DNA from: CAYSAA01 sp964428905
Lineage (GTDB): Bacteria > Atribacterota > Phoenicimicrobiia > Phoenicimicrobiales > Stramentimicrobiaceae
Direction: 5' to 3'
Assembly (NCBI GenBank): GCA_964428905.1
Contig: CAYSAA010000032.1
Coordinates: forward strand, 1-23,851
Length of the DNA: 23,851 nucleotides
Shown here: positions 13,002-21,902 of the stretch, in pieces
Layout: each line of letters opens with the position of its first letter
Numbering within the stretch: position 1 is the stretch's first letter
Program-made: the position numbers and the translations under genes
The notes under the pieces: generated by a model
The model's database searches: none
What the model was told of the DNA's origin: nothing
Seen by the model: only the letters and a program-made list of their open reading frames with translations

Positions 13002-14435
13002 ATGTTAAACCAACATTTTATTAACAGACAAAGATTACAGGTAATAACTTTGATAGTAATCTTTGTAGTTTCTTTTATGTTGAGCGGGTTGACCGTAATT
13101 GCTGAAGAGCAGTCGGCAATCAAATCGCTCAGTGATGATATTAGCCAGATTGCCGAAAGTGTGGGACCGGCAGTAGTCAATATTGATGTGATGCGTTATG
13201 TGGAAACTACACCTTTTAGTACCAGAGATCCTATATTTGAGTGGTTCTTTGAACAGCATGAGGAATTCAGAAGAAGAATTCCCCAAAAAGGCGCTGGTTC
13301 AGGGTTTATTGTTGATAAAGAAGGATATGTTTTGACCAATGAACACGTAGTTCATGGTGCTGAAGAGATTAAAGTAACTCTATCAGATGGCCGGGAATTT
13401 ATCGGAGAAGTGGTCGGTTCAGATGTCACAACCGATATGGCAATTGTAAAAATTGATGCCAATGATCTCCCGATGGTAATATTGGGGGATTCTGATTCTC
13501 TGAAAGTAGGAGAAATTGTCATTGCAATTGGTAATCCGTATGGCCTGGAGAAGACTGTTACTATGGGAGTTGTTAGTGCAAAAGGTAGAGATATTAGTGC
13601 TGGTTCAGAGGGACAGGAGTACCGTAATCTGATTCAGACCGATACGGCAATCAACCCGGGAAATAGCGGTGGTCCTTTGCTTAATACAGATGGAGAAGTT
13701 ATAGGAATAAATACCGCAATTATTCCCTATGCGCAGGGTATCGGTTTTGCCATTCCGATCAGTGTAGCAAAACGGAATCTGGATGATCTAATTACTCTTG
13801 GAAAGGTAAGAAGATCCTGGCTGGGAGTTTATATCCAGGAAGTAACCCCGGAAATTGCCGAACAATTCGAACTTGAAAAAGCGGAAGGTGTTTTAATCGG
13901 GGATGTCATCAAAGATAGTCCTGCCGAAGAAGCAGGGCTGGTTCGAGGTGATGTCATTCTATCCGTGAATAATAAAGAAGTCAATACACCACAAGAGCTT
14001 CAGGATGCTATTCGTAATTTGGAAATAAGAGATGAAGCCGAATTAAGTGTGATTAGGGATGGAAAGGAAGTATCTTTTGAAGTTAAAATCGGAGAAATGC
14101 CTTCTGATGATGAACCCACAATCACTGAGGAAAAGTTACTTTCTGTATCGGCTGGTATTAGTGTGGAAGTAGTGACACCGGAAATGGCTCGTGAAGCCGG
14201 TTTGCCCCGGGCAAGAGGCTTGGTAATAACTGATGTTATTCCCGGTAGCTCTGCTGATGATATGGGTTTGAGGAATGGAGATATTATACTGGAAGCAAAT
14301 AGAAATGAAGTTTCTTCTATTCATGAATGGGATAAAATTATCAGTCAGCTGGAGCCTGGTGACACACTGCTTCTCTTAATTTTCCGTAGTGGCCATACCT
14401 ATTATGCACCGATAAAAATAGAGAATGTGGACTAA
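13002..14435 (+). CDS. HtrA/DegP-family serine protease with two PDZ domains
   Basis: An exported trypsin-like protease/chaperone that degrades misfolded envelope proteins. The 477 residues have a signal peptide or anchor (hydrophobic 14-33, likely cut after VIA at 34), a protease domain (about 45-265) and two PDZ domains (about 270-365 and 380-475). The catalytic triad is intact: H115 in TNEHVV, D145 in TTDMAIVK and S222 in NPGNSGGPLL. The two PDZ domains match DegP/DegQ rather than the one-PDZ DegS/HtrA forms. SD AAGGAGG (12988-12994) lies 7 bases before the ATG. The sigma-54 promoter upstream and the kinase/NtrC pair downstream suggest stress-induced control. Confidence 0.95.
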   Translation: MLNQHFINRQRLQVITLIVIFVVSFMLSGLTVIAEEQSAIKSLSDDISQIAESVGPAVVNIDVMRYVETTPFSTRDPIFEWFFEQHEEFRRRIPQKGAGSGFIVDKEGYVLTNEHVVHGAEEIKVTLSDGREFIGEVVGSDVTTDMAIVKIDANDLPMVILGDSDSLKVGEIVIAIGNPYGLEKTVTMGVVSAKGRDISAGSEGQEYRNLIQTDTAINPGNSGGPLLNTDGEVIGINTAIIPYAQGIGFAIPISVAKRNLDDLITLGKVRRSWLGVYIQEVTPEIAEQFELEKAEGVLIGDVIKDSPAEEAGLVRGDVILSVNNKEVNTPQELQDAIRNLEIRDEAELSVIRDGKEVSFEVKIGEMPSDDEPTITEEKLLSVSAGISVEVVTPEMAREAGLPRARGLVITDVIPGSSADDMGLRNGDIILEANRNEVSSIHEWDKIISQLEPGDTLLLLIFRSGHTYYAPIKIENVD

Positions 14436-14461
14436 AATAACTTGATATCCTGGGAAAATTA

Positions 14462-14503
14462 AAAAAGAGAACCGGTTGTTGTTTACCTGCCGGTTCTCTT
14501 TTT
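14462..14503 (+). terminator. Terminator after htrA
   Basis: AAAAAGAGAACCGG (14462-14475) pairs perfectly with 14490-14503 over 14 bp with a 14-nt loop. The right arm ends in a T run. It separates htrA from the kinase gene, so they are probably separate transcripts. Confidence 0.88.
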
Positions 14504-14588
14504 CGTTAAAACGATTTTTAAATCAATCATTATTTTTTCTTTAAAATGAGATGCAGGATAAATTGATGATTAAAGGCTTAAGTTAATT

Positions 14589-16289
14589 ATGAATTCATTT
14601 AGAAAATTTAAAGAAATATTTCAAAAGAGCAATATCTATCTCGTTGTGATTGTAACAATTCTCTTTGTGCTTATTTTAAGCTATATCAGTTATCATGAAT
14701 TACAAAGAGAAAAAAATTATTTATGGGAATTAGCCCGTTCGGAAGGCCTGAATATTGCTTTTTCTATTCAAACACTGGGGTCTGAGTTCATTTTAAATAG
14801 AGACATTTTACAAGAAGTACTTGATCTCTTTCAAAAAGAAGGCATTACTTTTATTGATGTGGTTGATCGCAGCGGTATTATCAGGATAAGTACCGATGAG
14901 CAAAGAACGAACCAACAGGTCGAAATTCATTATCCCGGTTCTATCAATTATATTCAGACCCATGATCTGGAAAATAGGAGGATTTTGCAAATTATTAAAC
15001 CCTTTGATTTTGATGACCGTTTTTCCTCCGATTTATTTGGATATCTTTTCCTGCAGGATAAATATCTGTTAATCGGAATTAATTTGGAAGGTTATTATAT
15101 GCGCTATAACCAAATCAAACAAAGGGTGATGATGAATTATTTTATTATTTTGATGCTTTCCTTATTGGGTGTGTATATGATATTTCGGGTACAGGAAAGT
15201 CTGGTAGTAAAGAGAACATTAAATAATATGAAAGATTACACTACCAAGCTTTTAGAGACCATGGATAGTGGTGTGATATCAGTAAATAAACAGAATATCA
15301 TCAAGACTTTTAATAGAAAAAGTGAACAAATTTTTCAATTGACCAAAGATGAAGTAATCGGTAAAGATGCAGAGGAAATTCTGCCTATTCAGGTGAAAGA
15401 TAAATCCATCTACCAGCTGGGATTACAGGAAGGAGAGAAGATTGAAGAGGAAATAGAATTGATTACCAAAAATCATATCAAGAAGATACTCGAGGTGAAT
15501 ACTTCCATGCTCTCCGGGGAAAGTGATCAAACCGGCGGAATGGTGATTCTGGTAAGAGATATTAGTCGATTTAAAAGATTATCGGAAGAGATGAATCGCA
15601 ATAAAAGGTTAGCTTCTTTAGGTAAACTTTCCAGTGGTATTGCCCATGAAATAAGGAATCCCCTCAGTTCGATACGGGGGTTAGCTCAATTTCTCTTTCA
15701 GTCCTGTACTGAAAAAGATGAACGTAGGGCTGATTTAAAAATTATTTTAGATGAGGTGGATCGACTAAACCAGTTAATTAATGAGATACTTGATTTTTCC
15801 CGGCCTAAAAAATTGGATATCAGCCAATTCTCCCTACAGGAAATAATTAAAGAGCTGGTTCAGCTGTTAAAATTAGAAAGCAAAGAAAAAGAAATATCAT
15901 TTCAACTCGTCCTATCTCAAAAGGAACAATTCATTGATGCGGACAGAAATCAGGTCAGGCAGGCCTTGATGAATATACTTTTAAATTCAATCCAGGCTAT
16001 ACCCCAAAAAGGGGGAATTGTTATTTCTTTGGAAAAATCTACTTTAAAAGATGAGAATATGATTCAAATTATAGTTCAAGATAATGGTGTTGGTATTGAC
16101 TCAACAGATTTGTCTCATATTTTTGATCCATTTTTTACCACGCGCAGTAATGGTTCCGGGTTAGGCCTTTCTATTGCTTATAATATTATTGAGCTGCATC
16201 AGGGTACCATTAAAGTGGAATCAGAAAAGGGGAAAGGAACCAAAATGAGTGTATTTCTTCCGATAAGGAGGAACAGGGAAATTGAATAA
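14589..16289 (+). CDS. Membrane sensor histidine kinase with PAS domain (ZraS/AtoS-like)
   Basis: A two-component sensor of 566 residues. Two membrane spans (about 16-36 and 181-200) bracket a ~145-residue extracytoplasmic sensor domain. A cytoplasmic PAS domain (about 218-330), a HisKA domain with phospho-acceptor H353 in SSGIAHEIRNPLSSIRG and a HATPase domain follow. The ATPase shows N463 in the N-box, DNGVGI (498-503) and GSGLGL (522-527). This layout is typical of kinases that pair with NtrC-type regulators. The SD is weak (AAAGG near 14571-14575). The gene overlaps the regulator by 8 bases, giving tight coupling. The signal is unknown; proximity to htrA points to envelope or protein-folding stress. 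Confidence 0.94.
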   Translation: MNSFRKFKEIFQKSNIYLVVIVTILFVLILSYISYHELQREKNYLWELARSEGLNIAFSIQTLGSEFILNRDILQEVLDLFQKEGITFIDVVDRSGIIRISTDEQRTNQQVEIHYPGSINYIQTHDLENRRILQIIKPFDFDDRFSSDLFGYLFLQDKYLLIGINLEGYYMRYNQIKQRVMMNYFIILMLSLLGVYMIFRVQESLVVKRTLNNMKDYTTKLLETMDSGVISVNKQNIIKTFNRKSEQIFQLTKDEVIGKDAEEILPIQVKDKSIYQLGLQEGEKIEEEIELITKNHIKKILEVNTSMLSGESDQTGGMVILVRDISRFKRLSEEMNRNKRLASLGKLSSGIAHEIRNPLSSIRGLAQFLFQSCTEKDERRADLKIILDEVDRLNQLINEILDFSRPKKLDISQFSLQEIIKELVQLLKLESKEKEISFQLVLSQKEQFIDADRNQVRQALMNILLNSIQAIPQKGGIVISLEKSTLKDENMIQIIVQDNGVGIDSTDLSHIFDPFFTTRSNGSGLGLSIAYNIIELHQGTIKVESEKGKGTKMSVFLPIRRNREIE

Positions 16290-17619
16290 AATAATGGTTG
16301 TGGATGACGAAAAAAACATTCGAATCATGTTAAAACGGGTTCTTTCCGGTGATCAATATGAAATAGACGAAGCGGTTAATGGATTAGAAGCCTTACAAAA
16401 AATAAAAAGGGAAAAATATGATGCCATATTGCTTGACGTAAAGATGCCCGAAATGAATGGATTGCAGGTGATTGATAAAATAAAAGAAATGGACATCAAT
16501 ACCCCGATTATCATGATGTCTGCTTATGGCACGATACCCGAAGCAGTAGAAGCAATGAAATTGGGAGCAGTTGACTATTTGATAAAACCTTTTGACCTGG
16601 ATGAATTAAGAATGACCCTGGATCGGATGATTCGCCAAGATGAAATGAAAAATGAGAATCTGTATTACCGGGAGGAAGAAGATAAACGATTCAATTTTAA
16701 GGAGATTATCGGTCAAAGCCAGGCAATAAAGAAGGTATTGGAGATGGTAAGGCAGGTGGCTCCTTTGCCGACTACCGTAATGCTTACCGGAGAGAGTGGT
16801 ACAGGGAAAGAACTGATTGCCCGTGCCATGCATCAGAACAGTCCCCGAAAAGAGAAACCGTTTGTAGTTGCCAACTGTGTTGCTTTTTCTCCCAATATTC
16901 TGGAAAGTGAACTTTTTGGGCATGAAAAGGGTGCTTTTACCGGAGCCAATTCCAGGCGGATAGGACGATTTGAGGTTGCCCATAAAGGTACCATATTCCT
17001 GGATGAAATTGGAGAGGTTGGTTCAATGACTCAGGCTAAACTATTACGGGTAGTTCAGGAAAAGGAATTTGAACGGGTCGGAAGTTCAACCAGTATTAAG
17101 GTGGATGCTAGAATCATAGCGGCTACCAATAAAGATTTAAAGCAAGAGGTCAGAGAAAACAGGTTTCGGGAAGACCTTTTCTATCGTCTTAATGTTTTTC
17201 ATATTGATGTACCTCCTTTAAGAAAAAGAAAAGAGGATATTCCTTTGTTGGTGCAACATTTCATTGGGAAATATAACCAGATTCTAAATAAAGAAATTTC
17301 TGGGGTTTCTCAAAATGCTCTGTATTTGTTAATGGATTATTCTTTTCCGGGCAATATCAGAGAACTGGAGAATATTATTGAGAGAGCAATGATCATGTGC
17401 ACTCACAGTACCATTGAAAAAGATATATTTTTCTTTCTTGATCATGAAAATATTGAGCAAAAAAGTGGTACACTTAAAGAGATTGAAAAAGAAACAATAA
17501 AGAAATATCTGATTCAAAACAATGGTAATCGTACTAAAACAGCTGAAGTATTGGGGATTAGTAGAAGAAGTTTGCAGTCAAAATTGAAAGAATATCAGAT
17601 TAATATTTCAAAGAAGTAA
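16282..17619 (+). CDS. NtrC-family sigma-54-dependent response regulator
   Basis: A cytoplasmic transcription activator of 445 residues. The receiver domain (1-120) has the acidic D8/D9 pair, phospho-acceptor D52 in LLDVKMPEMNG, and K102. The AAA+ domain (about 140-375) has Walker A GESGTGKE (170-177), the sigma-54 contact loop GAFTGA (217-222), Walker B FLDEIG (239-244) and the usual arginine-rich REDLFYRLNVF region. The C-terminal Fis-type helix-turn-helix (about 402-442) ends NRTKTAEVLGISRRSLQSKLKEY. The TTG start has AAGGAGG (16265-16271) 10 bases upstream and lies inside the kinase gene end. The sigma-54 promoter before htrA is its most obvious local target. Confidence 0.96.
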   Translation: MNKIMVVDDEKNIRIMLKRVLSGDQYEIDEAVNGLEALQKIKREKYDAILLDVKMPEMNGLQVIDKIKEMDINTPIIMMSAYGTIPEAVEAMKLGAVDYLIKPFDLDELRMTLDRMIRQDEMKNENLYYREEEDKRFNFKEIIGQSQAIKKVLEMVRQVAPLPTTVMLTGESGTGKELIARAMHQNSPRKEKPFVVANCVAFSPNILESELFGHEKGAFTGANSRRIGRFEVAHKGTIFLDEIGEVGSMTQAKLLRVVQEKEFERVGSSTSIKVDARIIAATNKDLKQEVRENRFREDLFYRLNVFHIDVPPLRKRKEDIPLLVQHFIGKYNQILNKEISGVSQNALYLLMDYSFPGNIRELENIIERAMIMCTHSTIEKDIFFFLDHENIEQKSGTLKEIEKETIKKYLIQNNGNRTKTAEVLGISRRSLQSKLKEYQINISKK

Positions 17620-17658
17620 ATCAAGCAAGATTATTAACAAGGTGGAGGAAGTCTAACA

Positions 17659-18423
17659 ATGTTATTAGTTATAGATGTGGGGAACACTCATATGGTTGTA
17701 GGAATATATGAAGGAGATAAGTTAAAGCGTTCTTGGCGAATTTCAACCGATTTAAAAAAGACAGAAGATGAATTTGCCATGCTGTTCAAGAATTTATTAG
17801 CCGAAAAGGAATTAAAGTATGCAGATATTAGGGCGGTTGTTATTTCCTGTGTAGTACCTCCCTTGACCTGGATTTTGGTTAAAATGTCTGAAGATTACTT
17901 AAATATTCGGCCCCTGATAGTCAATTGTCACCTTAAATTAAATATTAAGATAAAGGTGGATTATCCAGAAGAGGTCGGAGCCGATAGAATAGTAAATGCA
18001 GTCGCTGTTTATGCGCTATACGGAGGACCTGCTATTATTATTGACTTTGGTACAGCAACTACTTTTTGTGCCCTGGATAAAAATGGAAACTATCTCGGAG
18101 GAGCTATTGCCCCTGGATTGGAATTATCCAGCTATGCTTTATTCGAAAAAACTGCTAAATTACCGGAGGTTGAACTGGTTGAACCCAAGTATGCGATTGG
18201 CAGAAATACCATTCAGGCTATACAATCCGGTGTTTACTTAGGCCATTTAGGATTAACAAGGGAATTAATTGAACGTTTTAAAAAAGAACTGACCGGGGAT
18301 CCCATGGTAATTGCAACAGGGGGGTTGGGTGAATTAATTGAAAAAGGTTGTAAATTGATTGATAAAGTAGATCCATTACTAACTTTGAAAGGGTTAAGAA
18401 TGATTTATCACCTGAATACTTAA
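17659..18423 (+). CDS. coaX: Type III pantothenate kinase
   Basis: Phosphorylates pantothenate in the first step of coenzyme A synthesis. The 254-residue cytoplasmic protein of the ASKHA fold has the expected motifs: the phosphate-binding DVGNTHMVVG at 6-15, GADRIVNAVA near 111-120, IIDFGTATTF near 130-139 and GGAIAPGLELS near 149-159. Type III enzymes typically require a monovalent cation and are not inhibited by CoA. A GGTGGAGG (17641-17648) lies about 10 bases before the ATG. It follows the response regulator by 39 bases without a visible terminator, so read-through is possible, but no functional link is evident. Confidence 0.96.
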   Translation: MLLVIDVGNTHMVVGIYEGDKLKRSWRISTDLKKTEDEFAMLFKNLLAEKELKYADIRAVVISCVVPPLTWILVKMSEDYLNIRPLIVNCHLKLNIKIKVDYPEEVGADRIVNAVAVYALYGGPAIIIDFGTATTFCALDKNGNYLGGAIAPGLELSSYALFEKTAKLPEVELVEPKYAIGRNTIQAIQSGVYLGHLGLTRELIERFKKELTGDPMVIATGGLGELIEKGCKLIDKVDPLLTLKGLRMIYHLNT

Positions 18424-18449
18424 TTAAAAATAATAATTTGGTCAATAGA

Positions 18450-18497
18450 TTGACATATTAATTGATAAAAGAGTAAGATAAATTAAAATTTTACTCT
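18450..18497 (+). promoter_or_regulatory. guaB promoter with overlapping dyad
   Basis: TTGACA (18450-18455) and TAAGAT (18474-18479) are spaced 18 bases apart. The inverted repeat AGAGTAA (18470-18476) / TTACTCT (18491-18497) overlaps the -10 box and would cover the start point, a typical repressor-operator position. It could equally be a simple hairpin in the early transcript. Confidence 0.55.
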
Positions 18498-18550
18498 CTT
18501 ATGTGATACGACCCGTCTTTTTTGCGTTAGAAGTATGAAAGGAGTTTGTT

Positions 18551-20020
18551 ATGTGGGATGATAAATTAATCAACAATGACGGACTTACCTTTGATGATGT
18601 ATTATTAGTTCCTCAAAATTCCAAGTTTATTCCCAAAGAAGTAAATTTAAATACATCCTTATCTCGACATATTCAACTTAATATTCCCTTGCTTAGTGCT
18701 GCGATGGATAAAGTGACTGAATCGAGGTTGGCCATTGCCATTGCCCGGGAGGGTGGTATTGGGATTATTCATAAAAGTATGACTATCCAGGAACAGGCAC
18801 GTGAGATTGATAGGGTAAAGCGTTCGGAAAGTGGTATTATTGTGGAACCAATTGCCTTAACAGAAGATAAAAAGGTTAAAGATGCCCTGGAATTAATGCG
18901 GTATTATCATATCTCTGGGATTCCAGTCGTGAATCTGGATAAGCAGCTGGTTGGCATATTAACCAACAGGGATATACGTTTTTTAGATGATGTGGAAATA
19001 AAAATCGGAGATGTTATGACCCGGGAACCTCTGATTACCGGTAAGATTGGAACAACATTAGAGGATGCCAAAAAAATTTTACACCAGAACCGTATTGAAA
19101 AATTACCACTGGTTGATGAGGATTATATTCTAAAAGGCTTGATAACCATTAAGGATATCGAAAAGGTCAGACAGTACCCTAATGCCTGTAAGGATGAAAA
19201 TGGTCGCCTCAGGGTAGGAGCTGCTGTAGGTGTTTCACCTGATACTTTTAAACGGGTGGAAGCAATGATTCAGGCACATGCGGATGTTGTTGTTGTTGAC
19301 ACAGCACATGCAGATTCAGAAAAAGTGCTAAATATGATTCAGGAAATTAAGGAGAGATACGACAAGTTAGAGTTGATAGGAGGAAATGTGGCAACTTATG
19401 AGGGGACTAAGCGTTTGATTGCAGCCGGTGTTGATGCCGTCAAGGTAGGTATCGGGCCCGGTTCTATCTGCACCACTAGGGTTGTTACCGGAGTTGGTGT
19501 TCCTCAAGTCTATGCTATCCATGAGTGTGCACGTGCTTGCAGAGAACATAATATTCCCCTGATTGCCGATGGCGGTGTTCGTTATTCCGGTGATATTTGC
19601 AAAGCCTTAGCAGTAGGTGCTGATTCAGTGATGATTGGCAGTCTTTTTGCCGGTACGGAAGAAAGCCCCGGGGAAGTTGTACTGTATAAAGGCAGGAGTT
19701 ATAAAGAATATAGAGGAATGGGTTCTATCGGCGCTATGAAAAGAGGGAGCAGTGACCGATACTTTCAGGAGGAGAATGACAGTACCAAATTAGTGCCGGA
19801 AGGTATTGAAGGAAGGGTTCCTTATAAAGGTTCTCTTTCCAGTTGTGCCTTTCAATTAATGGGTGGACTAAGGGCGGGAATGTCCTATTGTGGAGCTGCA
19901 ACCATAAAAGAATTCCAACGAAAAAGCCGCTTAATTAGAATATCAAATGCAGGCCTCAGGGAAAGTCACCCTCATGATATAATTATTACCAAAGAAGCCC
20001 CAAATTACGAGATTGAATAG
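18551..20020 (+). CDS. guaB: IMP dehydrogenase
   Basis: Oxidises IMP to XMP with NAD+, the rate-limiting step of GMP synthesis, in the cytoplasm. At 489 residues it has the standard bacterial length. The (beta/alpha)8 barrel is split by two CBS domains (about 97-205). The catalytic cysteine is C307 in GIGPGSICTTRVVTGVG, followed by the substrate loop DGGVRYSGDICKALAVGAD and the flap segment. The opening LTFDDVLLVPQ is diagnostic. SD AAAGGAG (18538-18544) lies 6 bases before the ATG. It has its own promoter. A dipeptidase gene follows by 38 bases and may be read from the same transcript. Confidence 0.98.
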   Translation: MWDDKLINNDGLTFDDVLLVPQNSKFIPKEVNLNTSLSRHIQLNIPLLSAAMDKVTESRLAIAIAREGGIGIIHKSMTIQEQAREIDRVKRSESGIIVEPIALTEDKKVKDALELMRYYHISGIPVVNLDKQLVGILTNRDIRFLDDVEIKIGDVMTREPLITGKIGTTLEDAKKILHQNRIEKLPLVDEDYILKGLITIKDIEKVRQYPNACKDENGRLRVGAAVGVSPDTFKRVEAMIQAHADVVVVDTAHADSEKVLNMIQEIKERYDKLELIGGNVATYEGTKRLIAAGVDAVKVGIGPGSICTTRVVTGVGVPQVYAIHECARACREHNIPLIADGGVRYSGDICKALAVGADSVMIGSLFAGTEESPGEVVLYKGRSYKEYRGMGSIGAMKRGSSDRYFQEENDSTKLVPEGIEGRVPYKGSLSSCAFQLMGGLRAGMSYCGAATIKEFQRKSRLIRISNAGLRESHPHDIIITKEAPNYEIE

Positions 20021-20058
20021 CATAGCAAAAAATTTTAAGGTATAATGAGCAGGATTAG

Positions 20059-21036
20059 ATGAAAAAAATAATCGATGATATTGTTTGCGACGGACATTGT
20101 GATACGGTATTGGAAATTTTTAAAAAAAACAGGAGGTTGAATACACGATCCAAAACCGGTCAACTTGATATTCCGCGCTTGCAAATTGGCGGTGTTGATG
20201 TCCAGGTATTTGCTGTATACATCGAAAAAGAATTTAAGCCAAAACATTCTCTCCAGAGAGCTCTTCAACTAATTGATTCCCTGTTGCTGGAATTATCGGT
20301 AAATAAAGATGCCATTGAATTAGCTGCTTCCTATGAAAAAATTAAATCAATTATAGCTACCGGTAAAATTGCTGCAATTTTGGCCATTGAGGGAGGAGAA
20401 GCCTTAGAGGGCGAATTGAGCAACCTGCGCATCTTTTATCTGCTGGGTGTCAGATTGATTACTTTAACCTGGAATCAACGCAATGACATCGCTGACGGCA
20501 GTGATTATGCACATTCAAAAAGAGGCCTGTCTTTATTTGGCAAAAGAGTAATACAAGAGATGAATAGGTTAGGCATGATGATTGATGTATCTCATATTTC
20601 TGAATCAGGTTTCTGGGATGTTCTGCAGCATAGTCGTTATCCTGTCCTAGCTTCTCACTCAAATTGTTATCAATTATGTCCCCATCAACGTAATTTAAAA
20701 GATTCCCAAATCCAGGCTATAGCTGAAAAGGGTGGTTTGGTTTGTGTTACCTATGTTCCGGATTTCCTGAGAACAGAGAATCGAAAAGCAGTTATTGATG
20801 ATGTTATTAACCATATTGATCATATCGCAAGCCTGGTCGGAACTGATTTTATAGGTTTGGGTTCTGATTTTGACGGTTGCCAGGAATTACCTGAAGGTTT
20901 GGAAGGGGCAGATAAAGTGTTCCGAATTAAAGAGAAATTGATTGAGAGGGGATATCAACGGGAAGATATACAGAAAATTATGGGAAAGAATTTCTTGAAT
21001 TTCTTTCGACGGGTTACAGAGATCAATAATAAGTAA
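20059..21036 (+). CDS. Membrane dipeptidase, M19 (renal dipeptidase) family
   Basis: A zinc dipeptidase that cleaves dipeptides, including those with a D-residue at the C-terminus. The 325 residues form an amidohydrolase TIM barrel with all expected ligands: H13 and D15 in DGHCD, bridging E111 in AIEGGEAL, H179 in DVSHISESGFWD, H200 in ASHSN and D270 in GLGSDFDG. No signal peptide is present, so unlike the mammalian enzyme it is cytoplasmic and probably serves peptide catabolism. AGGA (20052-20055) precedes the ATG. Oddly, the last codons and the stop (NNK*) lie inside a heptanucleotide repeat tract, so the C-terminus may have been reshaped by repeat insertion or expansion. Confidence 0.94.
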   Translation: MKKIIDDIVCDGHCDTVLEIFKKNRRLNTRSKTGQLDIPRLQIGGVDVQVFAVYIEKEFKPKHSLQRALQLIDSLLLELSVNKDAIELAASYEKIKSIIATGKIAAILAIEGGEALEGELSNLRIFYLLGVRLITLTWNQRNDIADGSDYAHSKRGLSLFGKRVIQEMNRLGMMIDVSHISESGFWDVLQHSRYPVLASHSNCYQLCPHQRNLKDSQIQAIAEKGGLVCVTYVPDFLRTENRKAVIDDVINHIDHIASLVGTDFIGLGSDFDGCQELPEGLEGADKVFRIKEKLIERGYQREDIQKIMGKNFLNFFRRVTEINNK

Positions 21037-21069
21037 TAAGTAATGAGAAAAAAGTAATAAGTGATTAGC
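21028..21069 (+). repeat. Degenerate heptanucleotide tandem repeat (AATAAGT-like)
   Basis: Six consecutive 7-base units: AATAAGT, AATAAGT, AATGAGA, AAAAAGT, AATAAGT, GATTAGC. The tract starts inside the dipeptidase gene, supplies its stop codon, and runs into a small dyad (CTGATAA 21069-21075 / TTATCAG 21086-21092). Similar heptad runs are known between genes in other bacteria; the function is unclear. Confidence 0.7.
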
Positions 21070-21179
21070 TGATAATGGTTTTTAGTTATCAGTTTCCAGT
21101 TTCCTGTTAAAATACAAAAACTATCAAAACTACGAGTCTGCCATTAATAAAGAACAGTAATGAGAATTTAGTAAAGGAT

Positions 21180-21716
21180 ATGATGAAAAATATACATATT
21201 TCTGCCAGGAAAATTTCTTTTATCAGTCTGTTGATTGCCATGAGTATTGTCCTTACTCGTTTAGCTAGTGTAAGGATTGCCATAGGTGGTGTAGAGGGAA
21301 TTCGTATTGGATTTGGTAAACTGCCCATTATCTTAGGGGGTCTCATGCTTGGCCCTTTCTATGGAGGAATAGTTGGTGCATTATCAGATATGGTAGGATT
21401 TATAATCCAGCCAATTGGTCCCTACATGCCTCACTTTACAGTTGTTTCGGCTTTAACTGGCATCCTTCCGCCCTATCTATTTCGCATTTTTGGGGAAAAT
21501 AATGATCATATTATCAAGATAGCGGTTGCTATTGGGGCTACGATGGGGATAACAGAATTATTTCTAATTCCCTATACCTTGCATGTTATCTTCGATATTC
21601 CCTGGCAAATTTTAATGATTCCCCGCTTAATCAGTGTTCCCATTACTATTCTTTTCTATACTTATATTACACATTTATTCATTCGTAGAAATGTGATTAA
21701 TATAGCTCATTTGTAA
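21180..21716 (+). CDS. ECF transporter S component, folate (FolT)-like
   Basis: The substrate-binding membrane subunit of an energy-coupling-factor vitamin importer, 178 residues with about six membrane spans. The segments RLASVRIAIGGVEGIRIGFGKLPIILGG and MLGPFYGGIVGALSDMVGFII are typical of the FolT-like S-component family, and a small-residue motif able to dock the EcfT scaffold lies in the first helix. Folate is the most likely cargo, but S-component specificity cannot be fixed from sequence. No EcfA or EcfT gene is in the window, so it probably uses a shared module elsewhere. Two adjacent ATG codons (21180, 21183) follow AAAGGA (21174-21179); the second has the less cramped spacing. Confidence 0.85.
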   Translation: MMKNIHISARKISFISLLIAMSIVLTRLASVRIAIGGVEGIRIGFGKLPIILGGLMLGPFYGGIVGALSDMVGFIIQPIGPYMPHFTVVSALTGILPPYLFRIFGENNDHIIKIAVAIGATMGITELFLIPYTLHVIFDIPWQILMIPRLISVPITILFYTYITHLFIRRNVINIAHL

Positions 21717-21820
21717 AAAACTTATCTTGCAGGCTGTGGCATTAACCTTTCAGAATAATAAATCACAAATTGGGTATGAACATCACAAGCTTTATCAGTA
21801 TAACTTGTTCTATTGCCCTA

Positions 21821-21849
21821 TTACCAGATAGATTAAAGTTTGTTATAAT
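21821..21849 (+). promoter_or_regulatory. Promoter of thioesterase gene
   Basis: TTACCA (21821-21826) and a perfect TATAAT (21844-21849) are spaced 17 bases apart. The transcript would start near 21856, about 47 bases before the ATG at 21903, which follows AAGGAGG (21891-21897). Confidence 0.6.
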
Positions 21850-21902
21850 AAAAGAAGAAATGGCCTGCAGAATATATTTAAAAATATAACAAGGAGGTTA
21901 AA

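Noticed and set aside
16606..16983. 125-codon minus strand ORF inside the response regulator
   Set aside because: It is antisense to the conserved AAA+ domain, with no SD or recognisable features.
21028..21069. Repeat tract as a CRISPR array
   Set aside because: Units are 7 bases, contiguous and without spacers.
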